Of a stretch of 64,000 nt of DNA, positions 8,154-15,673 are shown piece after piece. The notes below the pieces were generated by a model. That model was given only the letters and a program-made list of their open reading frames with translations, was not told where the DNA came from and did no database searches. The translations under genes were made by a program, and so were the position numbers. Each line of letters opens with the position of its first letter. Position 1 is the first letter of the stretch. This stretch comes from DASYTH01 sp045806965 (GTDB taxonomy: Bacteria; Actinomycetota; Actinomycetes; Mycobacteriales; Pseudonocardiaceae): contig JBJMIG010000044.1 of the NCBI GenBank assembly GCA_045806965.1, positions 53,683-117,682 of the forward strand. Direction: 5' to 3'.

Positions 8154-9600
8154 CGGGCAGCTCCATGACCTCGACGTCCTCCGGCACCTTGTCCGTACGC
8201 AGTCCGCGCCAGCGCGGCGCCCGCATCCGCCCGTCCGAGGTCCAGTTCAGGAACTCCACCTCGCCGACCAGGGCCGGCCGCACCCAGTGCGCACCCCTGG
8301 CCCGATCCCTCGGCACCTCGTTGGCGAACGGCGAGGACGTGCGCTCGAGCGGGCGGAGCTTCGCGGCCAGGGCCCGCAGCATCTCGTCGCTGAAGCCGGT
8401 GCCCACCTGCCCGACGTAGCGCAAGCCGGCCTCGGTCGGCACCCCGACCATCAGGGAGCCGAGGGTGTCCTCCCGGCGGCCCTCACCCGGCCGCCAGCCG
8501 CCAACCACGACCTCGACGGGCCGGATCTCGGCAATCTTGATCCAGTCGGTCGAGCGACGGCCCGGGTAGTACCGCGAGCCGAGCCGTTTGGCGATCACGC
8601 CCTCCAGCCGCTGCTCGCGCGCCGCGTCGACGACCGCCGCGCCCTCGCCCGGGTAGCTGGGCGAGGTGTGCCAGTTCGGCCCGGCCAACTCCAGTTCCTC
8701 GAGCAACTCGCGGCGCTCGGCGTAGCTGCGCTCGAGGCAGGACCGGCCGTCCAGGTGCAACACGTCGAACACCAGGTAGGTGATCGGCACCTCGGCCATC
8801 GCACGGCGCACGGCCCGCTCGCCCTCGGCGTGGATCCGTTGCTGCAGCGCGTAGAACGTGGGCCGCCCGTCGACGAGCGCGACGATCTCGCCATCCAGCC
8901 AGACCTCGGTGCTGCCCAACTCCTCGCCGAGCGCCCGAAGCTCCGGGTAGCGCGCGGTGATGTCGTTGCCCTTGCGGGCGTGCAGCCGCAGCCGGCCGCC
9001 CTCCACCCTGGCCAGCGCGCGCACGCCGTCCCACTTGAACTCGTAGGCCCAGTTCTCGTCGTCCCCGGCGGCCGGCAGCACGCCGACGGTGGCGAGCATC
9101 GGTTCGAGCGCCTCGGGCAGCGGCTCGCGGTCCGGTTCCTGCGGCGGATCGGAGCGCCGCACCATCCAGTCCCTGCCGTCCCGGCCGCTGCGGAAGAAGG
9201 TGTAGCGCCCGGTGACCCGCCGCCCGGCGAAGACCACCTGGACCTCCCGGTCGCTCCACTTCAGCGTCTCGTAGCGGCCGCGGTCCCAGATGACCATCCG
9301 GCCGCCGCCGTATTCGTCCTTGGGGATCTCCCCCTCGAAGGTGGCGTACTCCATGGGGTGGTCCTCGGTGTGCACGGCCAACCGGATGTCGCCGGGGGTG
9401 GGCGGTAGCCCCTTCGGCACCGCCCAGGAGACCAGCACGCCGCCGCGCTCGAGCCGGACGTCCCAGTGCAGCCGGCGCGCGTGGTGCTCCTGGATGACGA
9501 ACGTGTCGTCGTTGCCGCGCGGCAGCGACTCCTCCGCCGGCACCGGCTCGGGGGTGCGGTGCGGGTCGCGTTTGCGTCGGTACTCGCCAAGGTCGCCCAT
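8140..9600 (-). CDS. ligD: ATP-dependent DNA ligase with 3'-phosphoesterase domain
   Basis: A 486-residue LigD-type protein. The N-terminal ~150 residues are the 3'-phosphoesterase (FVIQEHHARRLHWDVRLE, EGEIPKDEYGGG) that trims 3' ends to OH. Then comes the nucleotidyltransferase with adenylated lysine in YEFKWDGVRAL, DGEIVAL, EGVIAKRLGSRY and WIKI, and a C-terminal OB domain (GYVGQVGTGFSD-like region). It seals breaks in non-homologous end joining with the downstream polymerase. ATG 9600 is preferred, as homologues start with GxLxEYRRKRD; ATG 9609 is possible. The repeat at 9624-9673 lies just upstream. Confidence 0.93.
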   Translation of the reverse strand: MGDLGEYRRKRDPHRTPEPVPAEESLPRGNDDTFVIQEHHARRLHWDVRLERGGVLVSWAVPKGLPPTPGDIRLAVHTEDHPMEYATFEGEIPKDEYGGGRMVIWDRGRYETLKWSDREVQVVFAGRRVTGRYTFFRSGRDGRDWMVRRSDPPQEPDREPLPEALEPMLATVGVLPAAGDDENWAYEFKWDGVRALARVEGGRLRLHARKGNDITARYPELRALGEELGSTEVWLDGEIVALVDGRPTFYALQQRIHAEGERAVRRAMAEVPITYLVFDVLHLDGRSCLERSYAERRELLEELELAGPNWHTSPSYPGEGAAVVDAAREQRLEGVIAKRLGSRYYPGRRSTDWIKIAEIRPVEVVVGGWRPGEGRREDTLGSLMVGVPTEAGLRYVGQVGTGFSDEMLRALAAKLRPLERTSSPFANEVPRDRARGAHWVRPALVGEVEFLNWTSDGRMRAPRWRGLRTDKVPEDVEVMELPDERG

Positions 9601-9623
9601 CGCCCTCATTCTGTCCTGATCGA

Positions 9624-9673
9624 CGGAAGGTCACCCTCATGCGGTTCTACCGGCGGAATGTCACCTTGCGCGG
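9624..9673. repeat. family-R2 palindromic intergenic repeat, double unit
   Basis: Two tandem units, CGGAAGGTCACCCTCATGCGG (9624-9644) and GGCGGAATGTCACCTTGCG (starting 9652), joined by TTCTACC. The same composite, with the shared ATGCGGTTCTAC spacer, recurs at 27835-27888; single units lie at 15564, 28046 and 62381. This copy lies 7 bases past the CPBP gene stop and 24 bases before the ligase start. Not protein coding. Confidence 0.7.
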
Positions 9674-9679
9674 CAACCC

Positions 9680-10480
9680 TCACGGCAACCACGAGATTCT
9701 TCCGCGCAGCAACGAATAGCCGATGAAGGCCACCGCGTCGAGCAGCGTGTGCGCGACCACCAGCGGCCACAACCGGTTGGTGCGCTGCCAGACCCGGCCG
9801 AACACCAGGCCCATCACCAGGTTGCCGAGGAACCCGCCGAAGCCTTGGTAGAGGTGATAGGAACCGCGCAGCACGGCGGAGATCAGCAGCGAGGTGTTCT
9901 CCCGGAACCGGAGTTGGCGCAGCCGGGTGACCAGGTAGCCGACCACCAGGATCTCTTCGGCCCACGCGTTGCCGGCGGCGGACAGCACCAGCACCACGGG
10001 CCGCCACCAGGAGTCGCCCAAGGTGGATGGCAACACGGCAAGGTTGGCGCCGAGCCGATAGGCCACCAGGTAGAGCCCGAGCCCGGGAATGCCGATCAGC
10101 GCGGCCAAGCCGGCACCGGTGAGCAGGTCGCGGCCCACCCGGGCGCGGTCCAACCCGATCGCGGCAAGCCGGAAACCGGCCCGCCACAACAGGTACAGTC
10201 CGAGTGCCCCCCAGGCGACCAGCTCGACGGCGCTGAGCAGCTGCTTGAACAGATCGATCAGGTTGACGGTTGCCTGCGGCACGTTGAGTGCGACGGCCTG
10301 CTTGCGCAACGGTTCGGGACGCAGCAACGAGTCCAGAAGGGACAGCAGGCTGTGCGCGCCGGCCAGGCCGAGGGTCACGGTGAACACGATGGCCAGCTCG
10401 ATGGTCACGGCACGGCGTTCCGCCGGGTCGGTGATCGGCTCCACCCGGTCGGGACGGTCCGGCATCAGCCATGCGCGCAC
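9680..10480 (-). CDS. CPBP-family intramembrane glutamic endopeptidase
   Basis: A 266-residue multi-pass membrane protein with about six to seven hydrophobic segments. The CPBP/Abi motifs are NAWAEEILVVGYLVTRL (paired glutamates), SYHLYQG (histidine) and HTLLDAVAF (histidine), the residues linked to peptidase activity in the Rce1-type fold. Bacterial members process prenylated or bacteriocin-like peptides or give self-immunity; no partner peptide is visible nearby. The start is taken as GTG 10480; ATG 10465 (MPDRPD) is equally open. It is divergent from the flavin-dependent protein, with only 28 bases between starts. Confidence 0.85.
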   Translation of the reverse strand: MRAWLMPDRPDRVEPITDPAERRAVTIELAIVFTVTLGLAGAHSLLSLLDSLLRPEPLRKQAVALNVPQATVNLIDLFKQLLSAVELVAWGALGLYLLWRAGFRLAAIGLDRARVGRDLLTGAGLAALIGIPGLGLYLVAYRLGANLAVLPSTLGDSWWRPVVLVLSAAGNAWAEEILVVGYLVTRLRQLRFRENTSLLISAVLRGSYHLYQGFGGFLGNLVMGLVFGRVWQRTNRLWPLVVAHTLLDAVAFIGYSLLRGRISWLP

Positions 10481-10508
10481 GGCAGCACGCTACCCGTAGG
10501 CTCGGTTC

Positions 10509-10973
10509 ATGCCCGGTCGCATCGCCACCGCTGACCTCGTCGACGAGGCCACTCTCGCCGAGTTCATCCGGCCCCGGCACCACGCCATCCTGGTGACCAC
10601 CAGATCGAACGGGCGCCCGCAGCTCTCCCCGGTCGCCTGCGGGCTCGACACCGAGGGCCGGATCGTGATCTCCAGCTATCCGGCCCGCGCCAAGGCCCGC
10701 AACGCCCGGCGCAACCCGGCGGTCTCGGTGTGCGTCCTGTCCGACGACTGGGACGGCGCCTACGTGCAGGTGGACGGCACCGCCGAGGTGCTGGACGGGG
10801 CGGACGCGGTGGAGCCTCTCGTCGACTACTTCAGGGTGATCTCCGGCGAGCACCCGGACTGGGCGGAGTACCGGGAGGCCATGCGCCGGCAGGGCAAGTG
10901 CCTGATCCGGGTGACCATCGAGCGCTGGGGCCCGATCGCGACCGGCGGCTTCCCGCCGGAGATCGCCGGCTGA
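10509..10973 (+). CDS. PPOX-class flavin/F420-dependent oxidoreductase
   Basis: A 154-residue split-barrel protein of the pyridoxamine-5'-phosphate oxidase superfamily. The pattern HHAILVTTRSNGRPQLSPV, then ISSYPARAKARNARRNP and VQVDGTAEVLDG, matches actinobacterial members that use F420 or FMN. The C-terminal RVTIERWGPIATGGFP is also typical. The true reaction and substrate are unknown. The ATG follows the promoter-like TACCCGTAGGCTCGG so closely that the mRNA is probably leaderless. The gap to the next gene (10974-11055) holds GCTCGCTCAC-like sequence reminiscent of repeat family R1 but too diverged to call. Confidence 0.85.
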   Translation: MPGRIATADLVDEATLAEFIRPRHHAILVTTRSNGRPQLSPVACGLDTEGRIVISSYPARAKARNARRNPAVSVCVLSDDWDGAYVQVDGTAEVLDGADAVEPLVDYFRVISGEHPDWAEYREAMRRQGKCLIRVTIERWGPIATGGFPPEIAG

Positions 10974-11055
10974 CCGGCGGCTCGCTCACGGCACCGACTC
11001 GCAAGCTCGTTGCTGCCATTCGGACACCGTGCCCATGATTCGCTCGCACGCTCGC

Positions 11056-11823
11056 TCATGGCGCGGTGAGCACCACCGGGCCGTCGTCGGTGACCGCGAT
11101 GGTGTGCTCGAAGTGCGCGGCCCGGCCGCCATCCACGGTGCACAGTGCCCAGCCGTCCGGCGCGGTGACGAACCCGTCCCGGCCGCCGGCCATGAACATC
11201 GGCTCGATCGCGATCACCAGGCCGGCCCGCAGCGGCAGGCCGCGTCCCGGCCGGCCCTCGTTGGGCACCGACGGGTCCTCGTGCATCTGTCGGCCGACGC
11301 CGTGCCCGCCGAACCCCTGCGGGATGCCGTAACCGGCGGCCCGGCCGAGCTGGCCGACGGCGTGCGAGACGTCGCCCAGCCGGTTGCCGACCGTGGCCTG
11401 CGCGATGGCCGCGGCCAGGGCCTCATGCGTGTGCTTGATCAGTTCGTCGTCGGCGAGCTCCGGCGGCCCGATCGTGAAGCTGATCGCCGAGTCGCCGTGG
11501 AAGCCGTCCAGGCAAGCTCCGCAGTCGATGCTGACCAGGTCGCCGTCGTGCAGCCGGGTGTGGTCCGGGATGCCGTGCACGATCACGTTGTTGACCGAGG
11601 CGCAGATGACGCCGGGGAACGGGGTCGGCGCGAACCGCGGGTGGTAGTTCAGGAAGGACGAGGTGGCGCCGGCGTCCCGGATCACGGCCGCGGCGAGCGC
11701 GTCCAGCTCGAGCAGGGTGACCCCGGCGACGGCCGCGGCCCGCACCGCGGCCAGAGCCTGGGCGACCACCTGGCCCGCCGCGCGCATCACCGCGAGCTCG
11801 GCAGCGGTCTTCAGCTCGACCAT
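11056..11823 (-). CDS. map: type I methionine aminopeptidase
   Basis: Removes the initiator methionine from new proteins. The 255 residues include the five metal ligands of the pita-bread fold: the two aspartates in SIDCGACLDGFHGDSA, the histidine in GFGGHGVGRQMHEDP, the glutamate in AIEPMF and the one in FEHTIAV. There is no N-terminal zinc/SH3 extension, so it is the short class. It is divergently transcribed from a small HTH gene with only 34 bases between the two start codons, so both mRNAs are probably leaderless and share a control region. Actinomycetes often carry a second map; this may be an accessory copy. Confidence 0.92.
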   Translation of the reverse strand: MVELKTAAELAVMRAAGQVVAQALAAVRAAAVAGVTLLELDALAAAVIRDAGATSSFLNYHPRFAPTPFPGVICASVNNVIVHGIPDHTRLHDGDLVSIDCGACLDGFHGDSAISFTIGPPELADDELIKHTHEALAAAIAQATVGNRLGDVSHAVGQLGRAAGYGIPQGFGGHGVGRQMHEDPSVPNEGRPGRGLPLRAGLVIAIEPMFMAGGRDGFVTAPDGWALCTVDGGRAAHFEHTIAVTDDGPVVLTAP

Positions 11824-11824
11824 G

Positions 11825-11852
11825 TGGTATTTCTATCATGGTATTACTATTG
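11825..11852. promoter_or_regulatory. divergent map / HTH control region with a 14-base direct repeat
   Basis: TGGTATTTCTATCA (11825-11838) is followed at once by TGGTATTACTATTG (11839-11852). The two share ten of the first twelve or so bases and are strikingly AT-rich for this genome. They fill the gap between the two divergent start codons (11823 and 11858). Each unit could supply a -10 element (TATTACTAT rightward; GATAGAAAT leftward) and an operator for the adjacent HTH protein. This is inference from layout. Confidence 0.5.
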
Positions 11853-11857
11853 GGACC

Positions 11858-12139
11858 ATGGTGCGTCCCCCGCTCAGCCCCGCGGACCGGCAGCGCGGCG
11901 TCCGGCTCGGCGAGCTCCTGCGGGCCGCCCGGGGCCGCCGCACCGCCGTCGAGGTCGCGGCCGCCGCCGGAATCTCCGTCGAGACGCTGCGCAAGATCGA
12001 ACATGGCCGGATTCCGACGCCAACGTTCTTCACCGTGGTGGCCATCGCCAGAGCGGTCGCACTGCCGGTGGCGGCGCTCTGCGGCGAGCCGTCAGGGCCG
12101 GGTGCCGGCCAGGAACGGGCAGCCCACCAGCCGGCGTAG
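11858..12139 (+). CDS. small XRE-type helix-turn-helix regulator
   Basis: A 93-residue protein that is almost entirely one Cro/CI-like domain: RLGELLRAARGRRTAVEVAA, then GISVETLRKIEHGRIPTPTF as turn and recognition helix. The alanine/glycine-rich tail has no ligand-binding domain. Divergence from map over a 14-base direct repeat suggests autoregulation. The 3' end overlaps the convergent DUF2470 gene by 48 bases, so both strands are coding in 12092-12139. M. tuberculosis Rv3840, next to a DUF2470 gene, is a plausible counterpart (from memory). Confidence 0.75.
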   Translation: MVRPPLSPADRQRGVRLGELLRAARGRRTAVEVAAAAGISVETLRKIEHGRIPTPTFFTVVAIARAVALPVAALCGEPSGPGAGQERAAHQPA

Positions 12140-12850
12140 CTCACCGGCCAGCTCATCGGGGGTGCCGATCGGCCGGGCGAAGGCCAGCCGCACGTCGTGG
12201 TCGGCCGGCTCGATGCCGTAGGTCTCCACCCGCAGCCGCAGGCCGTAGCGGTCCAGGCCCAGCGGCCGGACGTGCCCGCCGCGCAGCGACTCGGGCAGGT
12301 GCCTCGCGAGCTGGCCAACCACGTCCGGGTGGGACAGTTCGAGGTGGCGCAGCCAGCCGGCCTCCTCGGCGCGGAACGGGTCCGGGTCGGCCGCGGCGAA
12401 GTCGGCCGCCCGCACCGGATAGGTGCCCTCCGGGTCGGCCAGCACCAGCGAGGCGGGCTCCAACCGGACCATCGCGGCGCCGTGCCCGAGGTCGAGCAGC
12501 CGGGGGTCCGGCCGGCTCTGCGCCACCTCGAGCGCGATCTGCCTGGCCGCCGGTCCGTTCTCGGCGCGCAGCCAGCCGGTGATCCACAGCAGCCCGCGGA
12601 CCGGCTCGCGCAGCGGCACCGGGGCCAGGTCGACCACCTCGGCCACCGTGGTGGTGCCCGCCTCGGCGGCGGCCAGCAGCTCGTGCCCCTCGGGCAGCAG
12701 TGCGGTGACCGTGCCGTCGGAATGCACGTGGTGCAGCAGCGGCGTGACCTTCTCGGCGCCGTCGGTGGACGGCAGCAGCGTGGCCGGCCCGAGCGCGGCG
12801 ATGGTGCGGGCGCGCTCCCCCGGGCAGGGGGTCGGCGGGCGACGGTCCAC
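12092..12850 (-). CDS. DUF2470-domain protein, iron-box controlled
   Basis: A 252-residue soluble protein. Its C-terminal ~90 residues (WLRHLELSHPDVVGQLARHL, GLDRYGLRLRVETYG, VRLAFARPIGTPDELAGELR) match the DUF2470 domain found at the end of HugZ/HutZ-type heme-related proteins. The N-terminal part resembles a weak split-barrel flavin fold. A role in heme or iron handling is likely: an IdeR/DtxR box lies 16-34 bases upstream of the start and would silence it when iron is plentiful. GTG 12850 is chosen for its GGAGG six bases upstream. Another frame with ATG 12855 is arginine-rich and not real. Confidence 0.8.
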   Translation of the reverse strand: MDRRPPTPCPGERARTIAALGPATLLPSTDGAEKVTPLLHHVHSDGTVTALLPEGHELLAAAEAGTTTVAEVVDLAPVPLREPVRGLLWITGWLRAENGPAARQIALEVAQSRPDPRLLDLGHGAAMVRLEPASLVLADPEGTYPVRAADFAAADPDPFRAEEAGWLRHLELSHPDVVGQLARHLPESLRGGHVRPLGLDRYGLRLRVETYGIEPADHDVRLAFARPIGTPDELAGELRRLVGCPFLAGTRP

Positions 12851-12865
12851 GGCATACCTCCGATT

Positions 12866-12884
12866 CCAGATTAGGCTAACCTAA
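12866..12884 (-). promoter_or_regulatory. IdeR/DtxR iron box
   Basis: CCAGATTAGGCTAACCTAA matches the 19-base DtxR/IdeR consensus TTAGGTTAGGCTAACCTAA at 16 positions, including the whole core and right half. It lies just upstream of the DUF2470 start, where a bound iron-loaded repressor would block transcription. The match is read from the sequence; binding is inferred. Confidence 0.8.
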
Positions 12885-12979
12885 CTTGGACGATCGCGCG
12901 AGCCGCTCAACCGCCCGATCGACACCGTTCGTCGGGCGGCCCTGTCCGATCGGGTGACGACGACGGTTCGGCCGCCGGC

Positions 12980-13708
12980 TCACCGTTCCCGGTCGAGCTG
13001 GGCGGCAATGCCGTCGAGCAGGTGGTTGAGCCCGGTGCGGAACTGCTGCTCGGGCTCGAGGTGCGGCAGCTCGGCGTCGATGATCACCTTGGTGAACAAC
13101 GGAAACCGCCCGCTGTCGATGAGCTGGCGCAGGTGGGGCGCCTGGGCCTGCCGCCATTGCGACTCGGTCAGCTTGGTGCGGCGCTTCGCCTCGGCCTCGG
13201 CAACCTGCGCCTGCACGAACCCGCGGACGAAGCCGGACAGGCTGAGCACGATGGTGAGCATCCGGTCGATGGACAGGCCGAGACCGTCCACGCAGCGCAG
13301 GGCGTACTCGAAGTTGTGCACCGTGTTCGGGCCGAAGCTGGGCCGGCTGGGGGTGACGGTGGCCAGCCAGGGATGGCGCAGCATGCTCGCCCGCAGGTGC
13401 TCGGCCACCCGGGTCAGGTCTACCCGCCAGTCCCCGGTCAGCGGCTCCGGCAGCGGCTCCTCGCCCTGCACCGCGTCCATCATCAGCTCGATCAAGTCGT
13501 CCTTCGAGCCGATGTAGCGGTACAGCGACATGGCACCGGCGCTCACCTCGCGGGCGACTCGGCGCATGGAGATGGCGTCCAGCCCGTCCGCGTCCGCGAT
13601 CTTGATCGCCGCCGCGGTGATCTGTTCCCGACTGTAGGCGGGGTCCGGCCCCCTGGTGTGCCGTTCGGGCCGTAGCCAGACGCTGACGGGTGGTGCCACA
13701 GCTCGCAT
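12980..13708 (-). CDS. TetR-family repressor of the adjacent DrrAB exporter
   Basis: About 242 residues. The N-terminal HTH (YSREQITAAAIKIADADG, then ISMRRVAREVSAGAMSLYRYI and SKDDLIELMMDAV) is the standard TetR DNA-binding domain. The C-terminal domain (~residues 90-240) is of the TetR_C type common next to DrrA genes. It is divergent from the ABC genes, with two GTACG-type palindromes in between, so it most likely represses the exporter until it binds a drug-like ligand. ATG 13708 is used; GTG 13723 would add five residues and place one operator inside the coding region. Confidence 0.85.
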   Translation of the reverse strand: MRAVAPPVSVWLRPERHTRGPDPAYSREQITAAAIKIADADGLDAISMRRVAREVSAGAMSLYRYIGSKDDLIELMMDAVQGEEPLPEPLTGDWRVDLTRVAEHLRASMLRHPWLATVTPSRPSFGPNTVHNFEYALRCVDGLGLSIDRMLTIVLSLSGFVRGFVQAQVAEAEAKRRTKLTESQWRQAQAPHLRQLIDSGRFPLFTKVIIDAELPHLEPEQQFRTGLNHLLDGIAAQLDRER

Positions 13709-13714
13709 CTTACT

Positions 13715-13766
13715 TGCGTACACCGTACCCAGTTCACTACTGTCGACAACACTGCGTACGACGTAC
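13715..13766. promoter_or_regulatory. pair of TetR operator-like palindromes
   Basis: TGCGTACACCGTAC (13715-13728) and TGCGTACGACGTAC (13753-13766) are near-identical units 38 bases apart, about 3.6 helical turns. The second contains GTACGACGTAC, an inverted repeat with one central base; the first differs by one arm mismatch. They lie between the repressor start and the exporter start. Confidence 0.6.
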
Positions 13767-13782
13767 TCAGAGAGGGGAGTTC

Positions 13783-14733
13783 ATGGACGACGCGATCGTC
13801 GTCGCCGAAGGGCTGCACAAGCACTACGGCGCCACCCACGCCCTGCGTGGCCTCGACCTGACCATCCGCGCCGGCACCGTCTGCGGTCTGCTCGGACCGA
13901 ACGGAGCGGGCAAGACCACGGCGGTGCGGGTGCTGGCCACGCTCGCCGAGCCGAGCGCCGGCTGGGCCACCGTGGCCGGCTTCGATGTGGTCCGGCAGGC
14001 CGAGCAGGTGCGGTCCCGGATCGGGCTGGCCGGACAGCACGCCGCGGTGGACGAGAAGCTGACCGGCCGCGACAACCTGCGCATGTTCGGCCGGCTTCAC
14101 CACCTGCCGCCGAAGCAGGCCCGGCTCAGGGCCGACGAGCTGCTCGACCGGTTCGACCTGGCCGCCGCCGCGGACCGGCTGGTCAGCACCTACTCGGGCG
14201 GGATGCGCCGCCGGCTGGACGTGGTCACCAGCCTGATCGTGGCACCGCGCGTGCTGTTCCTCGACGAGCCGACCACCGGCCTCGACCCGCGCAGCCGGGG
14301 CGAGATCTGGGTCAGCATCCGAGACCTGGTCGCGGACGGCACCACCGTCCTGCTCACGACCCAGTACCTGGACGAGGCCGACCGGCTCGCCGACGACATC
14401 GTGGTGGTCGACCAGGGCCGGGCGGTCGCCTCCGGCACCCCGGACCAGCTCAAGGCGATGATCGGCGACCGGCTCGACGTGCTCCTCGCCGAGCCGGCGC
14501 AGCTCGATCGGGCGGCCGGAATCCTCGCCGTTCTCACCGGCTCGATGCCGGTCACCGAGCCGCCGGACCGGATCAGCGTGCCGGTGGCCGGCGGCTCGGT
14601 CCGGCTCGCCGAGGTGATCCGCCAGCTCGACCTGGCCGACGTCTGCGCCGCCGACGTGGCGCTGCGCCGGCCAACCCTGGACGAGGTGTTCCTGCGCCTC
14701 ACCGAAACCCGACCGGAGAGGCAGGTCGCCTGA
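13783..14733 (+). CDS. DrrA-type ABC exporter ATP-binding protein
   Basis: A 316-residue nucleotide-binding subunit. Walker A is GPNGAGKTT, the signature is TYSGGMRRRLD, Walker B is RVLFLDEPTTGLDPRSR, and the C-terminal ~85 residues form the DrrA regulatory domain ending TLDEVFLRLTE. It powers export of hydrophobic compounds through the next gene's membrane subunit. Start ATG 13783 has GAGGGGAG upstream. The stop overlaps the permease start (ATGA). Control by the divergent TetR is likely. Resistance to a self-made or foreign drug is possible, but no biosynthetic genes are adjacent. Confidence 0.9.
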   Translation: MDDAIVVAEGLHKHYGATHALRGLDLTIRAGTVCGLLGPNGAGKTTAVRVLATLAEPSAGWATVAGFDVVRQAEQVRSRIGLAGQHAAVDEKLTGRDNLRMFGRLHHLPPKQARLRADELLDRFDLAAAADRLVSTYSGGMRRRLDVVTSLIVAPRVLFLDEPTTGLDPRSRGEIWVSIRDLVADGTTVLLTTQYLDEADRLADDIVVVDQGRAVASGTPDQLKAMIGDRLDVLLAEPAQLDRAAGILAVLTGSMPVTEPPDRISVPVAGGSVRLAEVIRQLDLADVCAADVALRRPTLDEVFLRLTETRPERQVA

Positions 14734-15557
14734 TGAGTGAGGTGGGTGCCGCCCCCGCTGCCGAGCACACGCTGCGGTGGACCGTGGCCGACGGCCTGAC
14801 CCTGATCGGCCGCGAGGTCGGGCACCTGCGCCGGGCGCCCGGCCAGCTGGTCGGCGCGCTGATCTTCCCGGCGCTCATGGTGGTGATGTTCGGCTACGTC
14901 TTCGGCAGCGCGATCTCCGTGCCGGGCGGCGGAAACTACCGGGAGTTCCTGATGCCGGGACTGTTCGCCATGATCACCTTCACCGCGGTGATGAGCACCA
15001 CGATGGTGGTCGCCGCGGACGCCGCCCGGGGTGTGATGGACCGGTTCCGGGCCATGCCCGTGGCCCGCAGCGCGGTGCCGCTCGGCTGGACCGGCTCGGA
15101 CCTCATCGTCGGCGGTACCGGGATGGTGATCATGGTGCTCTGCGGGCTGGCGGTCGGCTGGCGGGCGCACGAGGGCCTGCCCCGCGCGCTGGCCGCGTTC
15201 GGGCTGCTCGTGGTGCTGCGCTACGCGCTCTCCTGGGTCGGCGTGTACCTGGGCCTGGTGGTGCGCAACGAGGAGACCGCGGACCGCATGATCCCGCTGG
15301 TCTTCCCGATCTCGATGATCTCCAACAGCTACGTGCCCACCAACGGCATGCCGGCCTGGCTGCGCACCATCGCGGACTGGAACCCGGTCAGCGCCGCGGT
15401 GGCCGCGTGCCGGGAGCTGTTCGGCAATCCTAGGGTGACCACCGGCCTCGCCTGGCCGCAGGCCAACCCGGTGTTGGCCACGCTGCTCTGGTCGGCGCTG
15501 CTACTGGCCGTCTTCGTGCCGCTGTCCGTGCGGCAGTACCAGCGCAAGGGTCGCTAG
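14733..15557 (+). CDS. DrrB-type ABC exporter permease
   Basis: A 274-residue ABC-2 type membrane subunit with six hydrophobic segments. Family signs are the amphipathic start, FPALMVVMFGYVFGSAI, NYREFLMPGLFA, GVMDRFRAMPVARSAVPLG and, near the end, WNPVSAAVAACRELFGNP. It forms the channel for the ATPase encoded directly upstream, with which it overlaps by one base (ATGA). Together they make one exporter. A family-R2 repeat unit follows 6 bases after the stop. Confidence 0.9.
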   Translation: MSEVGAAPAAEHTLRWTVADGLTLIGREVGHLRRAPGQLVGALIFPALMVVMFGYVFGSAISVPGGGNYREFLMPGLFAMITFTAVMSTTMVVAADAARGVMDRFRAMPVARSAVPLGWTGSDLIVGGTGMVIMVLCGLAVGWRAHEGLPRALAAFGLLVVLRYALSWVGVYLGLVVRNEETADRMIPLVFPISMISNSYVPTNGMPAWLRTIADWNPVSAAVAACRELFGNPRVTTGLAWPQANPVLATLLWSALLLAVFVPLSVRQYQRKGR

Positions 15558-15563
15558 CCAGAC

Positions 15564-15583
15564 GCGCAAGGTGACAGTCCGCT
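15564..15583. repeat. family-R2 repeat, single unit
   Basis: GCGCAAGGTGACAGTCCGCT matches one arm-core-arm unit of the R2 family. It lies 6 bases after the DrrB-type permease stop and downstream of the convergent hmgA stop at 15674. Confidence 0.55.
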
Positions 15584-15673
15584 GTATCTCCGCGCTCGGC
15601 GTTGCTGGTTCGGGCGGCTTGCGGCCGGCCGACCGCCACCAAGGTGCTGGCCGGTCACGGCTAGCCGGGCCGG

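Noticed and set aside
9624..9673. Insertion-sequence end or target-site duplication
   Set aside because: No transposase frame or flanking duplication is visible; the sequence matches the short dispersed R2 family.
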